A stretch of 64,000 bases of DNA from Apoda limacodes (lineage: Eukaryota; Arthropoda; Insecta; Lepidoptera; Limacodidae). Positions 34,500 through 45,444 of this stretch are shown piece by piece. A model generated the notes under the pieces. The model did not search any database. It saw nothing but the letters and a program-made list of their open reading frames with translations, and had not been told where the DNA came from. Each line of letters begins with the position of its first letter. The first letter of the stretch is position 1. A program made the position numbers and the translations under genes. The stretch spans positions 36,048,815 through 36,112,814 of the forward strand of contig OX291543.1 in NCBI GenBank assembly GCA_946406115.1, in the 5' to 3' direction.

Positions 34500-34960
34500 C
34501 GTTGATGATGTAGCTTTCTATAGATGAAAGATTTTTTAAAATCAGTTCTGTAGTTTTTGAGTTTATCCATTACAAACAAACCAAAAAATCAAATCTTTGT
34601 AGTATTATATTAGGGTAGGTTAGCGATTGAGAGTAGTAAGTAACACGGGCATTTAAGGGTTCCGTAGTCAACAAGGAACATTTATAGTTTCACCATGTCC
34701 GTCCGTCTGTCTGTCTGTCTGTCTTTCCGCGGCTTAGCTTAGACACCATTAGTACTAGGAAGCTGTAATTTGGCATGAGCATACATATTTAGACCAAAAA
34801 ATTAATAAAAAGAAATTTTTAGGGTATCTAAAGTAGGGATGTCGATAGCTTTAAAAATATTGAGGGTGTGTCACAACCATTTTTAGTTTGAGCGATGCGT
34901 TTGCAAAATATTGAGCTTTAGAGTGCGTTCGTACTGCCATAAAAAGTTCCCACAATTTGT
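34500..34960 (+). repeat. Dispersed repeat with GTCT microsatellite
   Basis: Contains AGGGTTCCGTAGTCAACAAG (34657), then TAGTTTCACCATGTCC, a (GTCT)n run (34698-34725), and GGAAGCTGTAATTTGGCATG. This is the opposite-orientation relative of the repeat at 14930-15175. The part before it (34530-34610, ending near TTTGTAGTATTATATTAG) resembles the end of another common insect repeat. Confidence 0.62.
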
Positions 34961-36099
34961 ACTTTTCACGTTTTAAAACGCCACCGACACCAATCGTTCG
35001 TGTAGATTTGAAACATTACTAACAAAAATTTTAAGTGCGGTTGACGTACACACTACCATAAACAATGAATATGTATAGGCAGTTTGACAGGATAACACCA
35101 AAACCCCACCTCCAGATATGGGTCTAAGGTTTCTGTTGTGTATTTGGCAAGTAAAGAAAACAACGTATATCTCTTAGCTCGGTATAATCGAGACTGCCGA
35201 AGCGGCACAGATAATGACAGGGCGCACGCATCGATCTTAGTATTACCTACATATATCACAGTTTCATTTTTCAATGGCAAAAGTGACAAAAATAACAAAA
35301 ATATCTTAAATGAACGCTTGACAGTTTTTTACAGATGATACTAAAATTTTAATATTTTTGATACCAATGCTAAGCTAACGGGTGACTGGTGGCAAAAGTA
35401 ACGAAAGTAATTATTCTGTATCCCAAAATGAACGCGCCCTTAATGTAAAAAACCGTTCCCTTCCACTGCTAGCCAAATGGCTGCTCTTGGGTGTGTAAAA
35501 AAAGTATATATAACGAAATGAAAGGGAAAGCTATCATAGCTAAGTAGGCTGTACAATTTAATGAGTAATAGTCGACAAATTTAAAAAAAATAAGGTCGGA
35601 AAAGTAAAAATTTCGTATAAATTCTATTAAAAAGTACTTAGCTGAAGTTGGTACTTGTGTAAAACAGGTATTAAACACAAGTTTCAGTCGGAGCGCGGCG
35701 CTTGGCGGTATAAGGTACAGGGGCCTGGCGACAGCAAATCAAGTAACAAATCCAGCTAATTGCAGCTGCATTCATAAGCGCATGCTGTTCGGATGTTATC
35801 TCTCAAACTACCTATACCTAAATAAGTTTGTGATTTGCACTTTAAGGGTTTAGTTTTAGATTAATTTGAGTTATTAAGGAGAGATATCATAGAAGTAAAT
35901 AATATAAGGCTAAAGTTTAATTACTTCGAAGCGGCGGACTAAATAGATACCATAAACTTACAAAACGAAAGCTTGTAATGAAGTCGTAAAATAGTTGGGG
36001 CCGTGTATTAAGTCCTTGGTGCGGAAAAAAAGATTGCTTCGAATCCAAGTATTACTCTAAGTACTTTTATTAAGTTAGCCGACACACTCGCCGGATAAA
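34961..36099. other. Non-coding, no gene recognised
   Basis: Mixed AT-rich DNA with short frames that lack known motifs. Confidence 0.4.
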
Positions 36100-36714
36100 G
36101 CTAGTTCAAAAGTCGACACTGAAAAATACCTTGGCCTTACTCTCGACAGCCGTTTGTCGTGGAAACCTCACATCGAAAAAAATAGGTCAAAGCTATCATC
36201 TCTCTTGTTTGCGCTTCGCGGCACTGTTCGCTGTTTTCCAAAGTCTGTTCGCTACATCATCTACAACTCTATTGTCAAACCCCGATTAGACTATTTCATC
36301 GAGCTATGGGGGTGTGCTGCTAATACAAACATTAAAATCCTGCAAATTACTCAAAATAAAATAATCAAACTACTGTTTCACTATGACTACCTTACCCCAA
36401 CATCAACAATCTATAAAGAAACTGGTTTAATGTTTTTATCACAAATTTACAAATTTAAAACATGTTTACTCATCAGGAAAATCCTTACTACAACAATCCA
36501 TACTCAGATATCATTTAAAATAAAATCCCAAGTGCCGAATCACAAGACGATCAAATAATAATATCCACTTATTATCTCATCGCACGCTCAACTACGGCAT
36601 CCGGAACATTATGGATGAAGGTGCAAAGATCTATAATAAATTACCAGATGATATAAAAAATACAAGTTCATTTTTACTATTTAAAAAAAGACTAAAATGT
36701 CATATTACAAAATA
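36100..36714 (+). mobile_element. LINE F fragment: RT thumb and C-terminus
   Basis: Starts inside a LINE ORF2 with VDTEKYLGLTLDSRLSWKPH (about 36108) and continues NRSKLSSLLFALRGTVRCFP, IVKPRLDYFIELWGCAA and KLLFHYDYLTPTS. After a stop at 36556-36558 it resumes in a frame reading NYGIRNIMDEGAKIYNKLP and ends at a stop at 36712-36714. These blocks are the post-YADD part of a CR1/Jockey-type reverse transcriptase. No RT core or endonuclease is present. Its wording differs from families A, B, C, D, G and H. Confidence 0.82.
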
Positions 36715-37085
36715 AAATCGTAGTAAGCTATTATAACAATTTAATTTCTAACCTTCTTTCGGTTCTGATGAAATTTAATTAGAATCTATTATGTCGTCTT
36801 ATATTAAAACTTAAATAATAAAATGAAGCACAATATATGTATAATAAGACAATAACACATAATATATAAAACTATTTACAACTACCTCAATTTGTACCTA
36901 ACTATTTAATATCAATAAAATACTATATACTTTATATCCAATTAACATATAATAGTAACTCAACTTATCATAATACAGTCCTAACTTCTTTATTTTGTAC
37001 AACATTTTCTTATATTGACGATGGTCACCGATAAAGTGATTAGCCACTGAACCGATAGTCACGTAATAGAACCCATTTCTATTGA
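36715..37085. other. AT-rich, possible 3' UTR of LINE F
   Basis: No coding signal; could hold the 3' UTR of LINE F, but no tail is recognisable. Confidence 0.4.
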
Positions 37086-37153
37086 CTATAAATAGCGCTG
37101 GTCGACACAGATATAACAGATATAAACAGCGCTGGTCGACACAGATATAACAG
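37086..37153. repeat. Direct duplication of ~28 bp ahead of piggyBac fossil 2
   Basis: TATAAATAGCGCTGGTCGAC (37086) and TATAAACAGCGCTGGTCGAC (37120), each followed by ACAGATATAACAG. The two units begin 34 bp apart. The TATAAA word lies about 70 bp upstream of the transposase ATG. Confidence 0.85.
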
Positions 37154-37160
37154 CAGTAAT

Positions 37161-39015
37161 ATGGCGGAAAAAGGGTGGAGATCCAGGAAAATTCTTACAC
37201 TTGTACCTCCTATAGACTCCGAAGATTTGGATCTGAAATCTGAAGATGATAAGGAAAGGAGAATAGAAGCATGGAAGTTCTTGCTCAATTATTTTTGAGG
37301 CTCTTTACCAATTTCATCAAACCTCACATCTGTTTCTCTCGGTATTTACGATTTCCTGGAAGATCTTAGCGATTGTGATGACCTTGATCAGGAGAGAATT
37401 AATTCTAAACCGAATGAAAATATCAGGAACAACTCTGTAAGTAAAACCACACAGTCAATAACTACAGAATCGTCGCCACCCTCGCCACCCGTAGCTAACC
37501 CGTCTAGTCTACCAACAGACTACGTACCGGAGACATCGTCGTCAAGTTCTGTAGTGATACCATAAACACCAGGAGTAAGAACTCGTCATCTTCGTATCAA
37601 TGAAACTGCAAATGTGGAGTCATGTCCAATGCCACTATCGCCCATTTTACCTGTTTCTAAAAAGCTTAAAATGCAACATCTATATTTCATTCAAGAAAAC
37701 GAATTATACTGGAACCATCGTAGTTACTAATTTCCTAGAGCTGTATGAAATGTTCTCTCCTGAAAAATATTTCAAAAATATATTAAACGATGATTTACTC
37801 CAATTTCTTGTGGATATGACGAACCTATATTCTGTATAACAAAGTGATAGATCCATATGTGTGTCAAAAAAGAAATAGAAATTCTGATTGGTATTGAGAT
37901 AATCGTGGGTATCGTAAACTTGCCAGCTATTGAAGATTATTGGAACCATGATCTTAGATTTGATTTGACATGATGCCCATCAAACGCTTCAAATGTATCA
38001 AACAATATTTACATTTCTACGATAACACAAAGTATCAGAGTTATAACTATCACAGAGTTTCGACTGTGATAGAGCCTGTACGTAAGCAATGTCTCAAAAT
38101 AGAGGAAAAGAGATCATTTCCTGTAGACGAGATGATAATACCCTATAAGGGTAAAAAGGCAGGTCACAGAAAACAGTATAATCCCGAGAAACCACATAAC
38201 TGGGGGTTTTAATCTCTGGTTCGGGCCAAGACCTTGGGGATGGTGTATGATTTTTTTTCCTTATGATGGTTCAAACACATTCTAAAATGTACGCTTCACG
38301 GAATGGGAAGAAAATTATCTTGGTGTTGGGGGTAAGACAGTTGTTAGACTGTGTAAAACCATATCTAGCCCCTCTTTGTGTACTGTATACTTTAACAACT
38401 GGTTTAATTCTTTGCAATTGCTATACTGCTTGCGTAATTAATGGGGTATATTATCTTTGGGCACTATAAGAAAAGACCAATTTTATAATTGTTGTCTAAC
38501 TAGTGATAAAGTCATGAAAAAAAGAGGCGAGAAGCGTACAAAGTATTGTGTTATAATGACCGATAATTAGCAGTTACTATGTGGGGAGATAATGAATACA
38601 TTTATATTGCCAGCTCATTTTGCGCCCAAGATCCGGTCACAACAATAAATAGATATGATAAATGAGAGAAGAAAAAAGTTCCTGTGTCGTGTCTAAACGT
38701 TATAAAAATCTGCAGCACCCATATTGCTATTATGCTGACAGCAACATTTAGAATTCATATGAAGATTAGGCGTTAGTATATGACCATGTTTGCCCATGTA
38801 TTAGATATTGCTCAAAATAATAACTGGTAACTGCACCGTCGTGAGTGTTTGCAACTTACAGGAAAAAAAATGCTACTAAAAAGGTTTTGCATACAAACTC
38901 GTATAGATCTCACCCTAATAAAGGCTAACACTAGATCATGTACCTGATGTGTACACCGAGCCATTCCCACCGCCACAAAAAATTGTTTTCTTTTATTCCA
39001 CAAGGAAATTTAGTG
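37161..39015 (+). pseudogene. piggyBac-derived transposase fossil 2
   Basis: The frame starts at ATG 37161 with SEDDKERRIEAWKF-type acidic N-terminal sequence and a Ser/Thr/Pro-rich stretch. It continues through NFLELYEMFSPEKYFKNI, then KRFKCIKQYLHFYDN (37975-38020). FPVDEMIIPYKGKKAG (38118-38165) is the piggyBac block with the first catalytic Asp, followed by KPHNWGF. Further broken pieces follow: KTLGMVYDFF, LCYNDR and AVTMWGDNEYIYIASSF (about 38550-38625), and LHRRECLQLTGKK (38833-38871), down to a cysteine-free end near 39015. Many shifts and stops occur. It is more complete across the catalytic region than fossil 1 but lacks a recognisable HMGGVD block. Both fossils are degraded, so a common subfamily cannot be proved by eye. 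Confidence 0.85.
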
Positions 39016-40268
39016 TTTTTTATGAGTAAAATATCATAATTTTGTTATTTTATGTATAATAATTTTACTTTTATATTAAGATCGAAAGAAAATGGTTCCT
39101 AAATAATAACATGATCTCAAAAAGAGTTTTTAAAAGTTAAGTTTTTATTACTTTAATTATTTGTTTCTTAAGAATATTTTGTTATGTTGAATGGGCAATG
39201 TCCGTTCTGTGTGACAGGTGTCGCCTACGCACACTTTATACATAAATTGGCAATGTCATTGATAAGTGACATATGAAAAAAATATGAAAACAAAGAGAAA
39301 ATTAAAAAATTACAAAATTCTTTCCTATCCTTATTAATAAGTAAAAACAGCACTCAATATAAAAAAAAACAACCCAAGCAACATAGTGTGCGTATTTATG
39401 GGTAAAGCTAGAGCGCTCCGCACTCGCGGCGGGGGCGGCAGAGAAGTGATTACGCTCACCGAGTTATAGAAACCCTCAGTAATGACGCTCGTTAATACCC
39501 GGAGTTTTGAGGAAACAGTCGTTCATCTTGAAATTCACAAATCCCGACCTTCTTACCTGTAAATTCAAGGCTGTTAAATTTTGTTAATGTTCCATATCCT
39601 GAAGATTGGTTGGAGTTCAAAAAACTCAAACAATTTTTTTAACTTATTTTTTAAATTTTAAAACTTTACCGTTGGTTCGGATTTATTTAACTATGTTGTG
39701 GAACCGTCCTGGACCAACAACCACAAGTCATCGAGGTCGTCCACGTTGCGTCACTTATAATTTTCTTGAATATTTTCACAAAGCAACATTCGACCTTTGC
39801 ATCCTGGTATACCTCAAGGACCTTGCATATATATTTATTTTGAAATATATTCAGGTATAAATTTGTACAGAGCAGTACAATTTTGAATTCTTTTGTTGTT
39901 AAATAGGGTACCTGCAATATTTTTCCATTTTAATTTGGAAGAAAACTTTCAACTCTGAGGGTCAAAAGAACCGATTCTGTTGAACTTGGCACAAATATGT
40001 AGTTTTGATGACACACTACAACTTTATGGAGATCTGAAGGATCTGATGATGCAGACGGCAGGCAGTCCAGGGAATTTCTCAACTGTTTACAGCAGCTGCC
40101 TTGTGCTTTGACTTTTCAATTCATCTGGAAGAGAATTTCAGACGTAGTTATTCAATCATTATACACATCGTTTTTATATTCACGTAGCAGTTCTGCGTCG
40201 ACACACAAACAGTTCTGCGGCGACCCAAAAAAAATATATTTTAACAAATAATCAGTGGGCATACAATA
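39016..40268. other. Non-coding, no gene recognised
   Basis: AT-rich. A frame at 39606-39860 reads PGPTTTSHRGRPRCVTYNFL in its middle, which I cannot place. Confidence 0.4.
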
Positions 40269-40955
40269 GCCGATGGCGAGCGATGCAATGGTAGAAACCG
40301 TGGGCATCATTAAGAACAATTCCTCAGGACACATCCTATTGTACAAGCGGTAGAACACACACAGGGAGGCAAAGTCTCTCCTCAGAATTAAGAGCTCGAT
40401 ATGGCAATTGAGTTTGGGATCATCCACAATTCTTACAACCCGTCGTTGAACCGAGTCAAATGGGCCAAGCTAGTATCCAGGTGCACCAGCCCAGAGATGG
40501 CAACAGTACTCCATATAGGGCCGAACTTGCGACTTGTAAAGCAGCAACCTTTGCCCCGACGTGAAGTACTGCTTCGCTCTGTTGAGTATACACCACGTTT
40601 TTTGGACGCCAGCTTCACCTTGTCTTGCAAATGATCTCGGAACTGACCATCGCTGGAGATGTCAACATCAAGGATCTCAATGCTCTTGGAGATGTTGAGG
40701 GGAGTTTTCTGGCATTATTGTGGGACCACAGTAAATGGGGTTTTATTAGCGGTGAACGCGCAGATTTGTGTCTTTTTGAGGTTGAATCGAAGCAAGTTCT
40801 CCCGTCCCCAGTCGAAGACCTTGAGAGTGGACTCAATTTGAGACACAAGCTCTCCACGCATTTTCTCCACAACAGAACGAATGATGTTTACACGACGTGT
40901 AAATCTGCATAGCAATGTTGATGTTCAACTGTCACTGATATGCAGCAGAAACAGA
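40269..40955 (-). mobile_element. LINE family A, copy A6 (internal RT fragment)
   Basis: Reverse-strand fragment matching A1 from about 780 to 1500: the sequence before YADD, then the thumb and C-terminal region down to the CCATCGG box. About 20 nt of the catalytic box after CYAD are deleted, so the second Asp of YADD is gone. Both ends are internal to the element and there is no tail, which suggests a fragment left by deletion or rearrangement rather than a complete insertion. Confidence 0.9.
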
Positions 40956-42044
40956 TGAAAATAGAAAGCTAATAATATATCGTCACACATGAACACTGAG
41001 TAATTTAACATTATTGAGCAGATCTTGCACACAAGTACCGATAGTTAAAATTCTGAACTTAAATATAGTAACTTAATAAAAGTCTTTTCGAAAATTAAAC
41101 CGACTTCAAAACTGTGATCTATTTAATTAATATACGTAAAAGGCAAAGAAATAATTGGATAAAGGTACTCTAACGAATAAATGATTGAGTAATAAATTTC
41201 AATTACAATAATTTTTTTTTTTTTTGTCTTTTACGTATATTTCTAGGTGAAATTACAGTATAAACTATAAAACAAGAAGTGTTTGCATCTAACGATTGCA
41301 CGATTAATTTTTAAAATTGCTAAGCTGCTTTTTGAAATCTTCATCGATATTTTTTATCTAGAGCGTAACTATAAATAAATAAAATTTGGTTGTTATGAAA
41401 GTTGATTAAATAATCACAATTGGTTGTTATCTTGTGCATTGATATAGCAAAAAGTCAAAAAACGTAAGTACAAAACAAAACGGTAAATGCGTTAAATTTC
41501 ATACAAAAAATCAAAAGTTTCAAGGCGTCATTATGATGTAAATTACTTAAAAAATACACATATAAAAAAACATCTCGTAGTAATGCATATGACATTGTGT
41601 AATGATTTTAAGTACATTTACATGCACATCGTTATCTATATCGCCCTAAGGGGGCATTACCCCCAACAACAAGTGCCGCCAATCGATGTTTACCCCTGCC
41701 AACAAGTGCCGCCAATCGATATTTTTAGTTTTCTCTTTGCGGAAAGCGAATTTCAAAAATGCGCTTCTAGAGAAATATGTAACTAGTAATTAACTATTTT
41801 TAAAATGTATGTTTATGTTTCTGGGATAAACTGCGAGTTGCAGATAGCATGTCTGCCAAAAGTGGCCGTTTTCTTGGCCGTTGGCGGCGCTAGTGTACGT
41901 AAGGAACCCTCTTCAGCAAACGACACGTTTTCCTCGTGACTGATACATATTTAACGCTCTATTTCAAAAGCTACGGAACCGATTTTGATGAAATTTGCAA
42001 TGGTCCAATAAAAAAGATTTTTTACAATCCGACTTATTGCTTAT
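40956..42044. other. AT-rich, small repeats only
   Basis: No gene. It holds an inverted repeat of about 20 bp (41129-41149 and 41222-41242, core TATACGTAAAAG) enclosing ~70 bp with a poly(T) run, possibly a tiny foldback element. A direct repeat CAACAAGTGCCGCCAATCGAT lies at about 41668 and 41699. Confidence 0.6.
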
Positions 42045-42159
42045 AGCTGGTATCCGGGTGCAGCCGCCCAGAGACTGCACCAGTACTCCATATGGGGCCG
42101 AAATTGCAACTTGTATAGCAGCAACCTTTGCACCGGCGTGAAGCACTGCTTCGCTCTGT
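42045..42159 (-). mobile_element. LINE family A, copy A7 (115-bp fragment)
   Basis: Reverse complement of A1 about 1185-1300, between ACAGAGCGAAGCAGTGCTTC and the ATACCAGCT word. It has no ends or tail of its own. The same strand as A6, 1.1 kb away, and a partial overlap in content suggest separate remnants. Confidence 0.88.
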
Positions 42160-42387
42160 AAGGCTAAGTCCAAGTCGGTGCCTGCCATGAGGTTATTAAC
42201 AAGCCCGGTCAAAGAATTTATTTTCCATGTAATTGATATGTGTACGTGGTAGAAAGAGCTGTCATTCGTGCATTAGGGCAATCAAATTTACCAGAAATTA
42301 TTTTAGACATATATAATACATCCGTAAATTCACTATTATTCGTCATTATCAATATTTTCCGATACCTTCACAGAAGGAAACACACTT
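42160..42387. other. Non-coding, nothing recognised
   Basis: AT-rich spacer between A7 and the 49-bp tandem repeat. Confidence 0.4.
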
Positions 42388-42534
42388 GTTTCTTCAGTAC
42401 TGTATTTATTTATCACGCTTTCACAGTCATACTGTAGTTTCTTCAGTACTGTATTTATTTATCACGCTTCCACAGTCATACTGTAGTTTCTTCAGTACTG
42501 TATTTATTTATCACGCTTCCACAGTCATACTGTA
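42388..42534. repeat. 49-bp tandem repeat, 3 copies
   Basis: Units at 42388, 42437 and 42486. The unit starts GTTTCTTCAGTACTGTATTT and ends CACAGTCATACTGTA. Units 2 and 3 are identical; unit 1 differs by one base. Confidence 0.96.
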
Positions 42535-43124
42535 GTTCTCTCTTAATTAAAAAGTAGTGTGAGCAACGAGCACGCGTCCCACTTCTTGACCAAAAGAGAA
42601 CATCGAACTCGGAAATTAGACGTTCCCTAATCTATTGTATGCGGGAGGTTCGGATATACTAAATGAAGATAAATTATGGTTGGATCATTCGCTCGAGAAA
42701 CGCTGGAGGAGAAATTAGTAAGGGTAATGTATTTGTTTGCTCAAATTAACGCGAACACCAATTATTCTCTTACAATTTGATTTATAATTGATCACCTTTT
42801 TTAATAAACTACTATTTCCATTTCTTTATTTTCTCAATGACAGTTCTAATTTGATCAAATAAGTAATGATATCGATCGCATATATTTATTATGTTTTGAA
42901 CAAAGACAAATACAACAAAAATATTCAAACATATTTTTTCAAGGTGGGAACACGCAATGGCCCACCGCCATGTTGTGTTTGTTTTAATATGTCACTCGCA
43001 ACAAGACGTCGTGCTATATAGTTACCACATTTCTGTTCGCTGAGTTTTTTCACATTATCCATACGTTACGTTGTGTATTTTGTGTTCCTCCGTGTTGATT
43101 GCTGCCCAGCTGTCCAATATCAAA
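42535..43124. other. Non-coding, upstream of a transposase
   Basis: AT-rich, then a mixed part at 42940-43124 that leads into the transposase ATG at 43125; it may be its leader. No terminal inverted repeat was identified. Confidence 0.4.
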
Positions 43125-43706
43125 ATGCCTAAAGGATTTTTTCTGAAACGGCAGGCGAGAGAACTGGTGATCAAGGTTCGTAATTACTTTGAAGTAGAGT
43201 ATCAAAATGGTGGCCCGCTATTTCCACTGTCGCAAGTGCGAGAGCGTGTTTCGGCCGCATTAGGAATTATTGGAACTACTGTTTCAAAAATTACTAACGA
43301 AACTTACGGTACAAGCGGCATGCAGGAAAAAAAAGCTTCGTACGCCGAAGAAAAAACGCCAATCACGTCGTGTGACATCGGTTGACAACTTAGACGCTGA
43401 CGCTATTCGCCGTCATATGACTATTACTTACGCAAAGAAATTCTAACACTTAAAAAACTTGTTGTTTCTTTACGTGAATGTGGTTTGTTCCATGGCCAAA
43501 AATCGTCATTAAGCTTGGTTTTAAAAGAAATTGGATTTTCTTATAATAAATCGGACAAACGTAAAATATTGATGGAGCATTACGACGTTGCTATGACGTT
43601 GCTATGGCTCGCTGCGAATTTTTTAGCGAAGCCAAAAAGATATCAGATTGATCAAATGTTATTTTCACTGAAAAGACTTGGTTAAATGCAAACCACACAG
43701 TATCTA
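43125..43706 (+). pseudogene. DDE (IS630/Tc1-like, DDE_3 type) transposase, N-terminal part
   Basis: The frame starts at ATG 43125 (MPKGFFLKRQARELVIKVRN) with a helix-turn-helix-like block (SQVRERVSAALGI). It shifts near 43340, giving PKKKRQSRRVTSVDNLDADA and RRHMTI-type sequence. Another shift leads to LFHGQKSSLSLVLKEIGFSY and KRKILMEHYDVA. The last recognisable block, FTEKTWLNANHTVSK (about 43656-43700), corresponds to the DETW motif with the first catalytic Asp; here the Asp position is Glu. Homologues are multicopy in insects. The rest of the catalytic domain is missing: LINE A4 begins about 20 nt later, and a candidate C-terminal tail reappears at 46387. Confidence 0.7.
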
Positions 43707-43726
43707 AGAGAGGTAGAGCATTTTGA

Positions 43727-44303
43727 AGAGAGGTAGGGCATTACAAGTACTCGCTCGAATAAGCCGCCCGAACAAATAAAGCGGGGCATGGCGAGTACTT
43801 GCTCGAATGAGCGGCCCAAACTGGGGAAGTACCTCCACCTTACAGAAAACCGCGGCCACAATAACACTAACATTGAGTAGTGTTGTGTTCCTGGCGGTGA
43901 GTAAGGTTGCTAGAGCTCTTTGAGGATTCGCTGCGCGGACAGCGGAGGACAGGCGGTGCTTGTTGCTGTCATTGTTCGGCGTAGACGCGGCGTGCTGGTT
44001 CGGCGGTCAGGAAGACCTGATGAAACGGCTGACCGCTGGCTGCCCGCAGGTTGAACGGAATCCCAAACCCAGGGACCACTTAATCTCTGCCCTGGGAGGC
44101 TAATCTGCCGCCTGTGTAGAGTATCTGAAGTGGTAGTCGTGCTTAAGAAGGAGACCGGAGTGGACCCGGCTACTACAACAGAGGGGGATTAGGGGCCCTT
44201 CCACCCACTGTGCCAGCAACCGTAATATCTATGCACCTTTTCTCCTCTAAGCTGTCTGTGCAGTGAATCCTCATTTTTAGTCTAAGTACCTTTTTAAAAT
44301 AAA
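43727..44303 (+). other. 5' leader of LINE A4
   Basis: 577 nt conserved with 60506-61109, GC-rich and without a conserved open frame. It includes a stem built on GGCGGTCA and TGACCGCT (44001-44039) around an inner TCAGG-AAGA-CCTGA. The conserved upstream position suggests an internal promoter and packaging or translation signals; that is inference. Confidence 0.7.
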
Positions 44304-45429
44304 ATGGCCAAAAGAACGAAAAAGAAAAAAGATTTTACAGCGGCTACTCCATCCACTTATAATATGGATTTTTGCACCATCAGGGGTATTCACGAAAATC
44401 TTAGCGCAGTACACCACCATCTCGAGACTGCGCAGCCGACTATTCTTTTTCTAACGGAGACGCAGATATCCTGCCCGGCCGACACATCATACCTTCATTA
44501 TCCCGGCTACAAACTCGAGCACAAGTTTGTGAGTCGTGATGGTGTATGTATGTTCGTCCGGGAGGAAATCTGCTGTCGCCGCATTAATAGCCTTGAAGAC
44601 AGGGACCTATCGATATTGTGGGTGCGCGTAGATTACGGTGGCCATACTCGTATCTATGCGTGCCTATGCAGGTCTCATAGCGGTGACACGGACGTAACTC
44701 GACTCTTCACGCACCTGAGTTTGACGACTGACAAAGTTCTAAAGCAATATCTCACAGCAGAATCAGTTATTTTGGGAGACTTTGACGCCCACCATCGTGA
44801 GTGGCTCAGTTCTCGCACCAATAACTGTGCAGGGATATTTGCTCTGACCTATGGATTCTCTCAGATTCTTTCTCCTACGAGATTACCAGATATAGAGGGC
44901 CATATAAGTTCCTTACTGGACCTTCTGCTGACTACACGTCCGGACGGATATTCCGTCTCAGTCCTTCCTTCTTTAGGCTCCTCGGACCACTGTCTCGTTC
45001 GGACTCAAGTGTCATGCACACAACCAGATCCATCTGGGCCAACTAATTGGCGTCGTGTGTGGCACTATAAGTCGGCAGACTGGGATGGATTGCGAGAATT
45101 TTATGCATCGTACCCGTAGAGGCAGATCTTTTTTTCACTCAGAAGATCCTGACGTCTGCGCAGCCGCAGTCACTGAGACAATCCTCGCTGGTATGGAATG
45201 TTATATTCCTAACCCGCGAGTAGCTGCCGGCGTCAAAAAACGACCGTGGTTTAATAGGTCTTGCAGAGAAGCTAAAATTCTTAAGCAAACTGCATATGAG
45301 GCTTGGACCACGGCTCGTTATAATAGGGATCCGAATATTTCTGAGGGAAAACGCAAATTAAATGCTGCCTCGAGGTTCAGTAAGAAAGCAACTGTCGTCG
45401 TTACCACCACTGCGAAAGACCGATGGTGA
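44304..45429 (+). pseudogene. Endonuclease and linker of LINE A4
   Basis: The ATG at 44304 opens a basic N-terminus (MAKRTKKKKDFTAA), then STYNMDFCTIRGIHENL, PTILFLTETQISCP with the catalytic Glu, and VILGDFDAHHREW, where the catalytic Asn of GDFNAHH is Asp. SSDHCLVRTQ carries the terminal Asp-His. The frame stops at 45117-45119 (TAG in CGTACCCGTAG) and continues in another frame through the VAAGVKKRPWFNR linker to 45429. A5 starts at the matching place, which supports this start codon. No gag-like frame precedes it in either copy with a leader. Confidence 0.85.
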
Positions 45430-45444
45430 CTTGGCCCATAGTGC

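Noticed and set aside
39606..39860. 84-codon frame with PGPTTTSHRGRPRC
   Set aside because: No family recognised and no second copy in the window; insufficient evidence for a gene.
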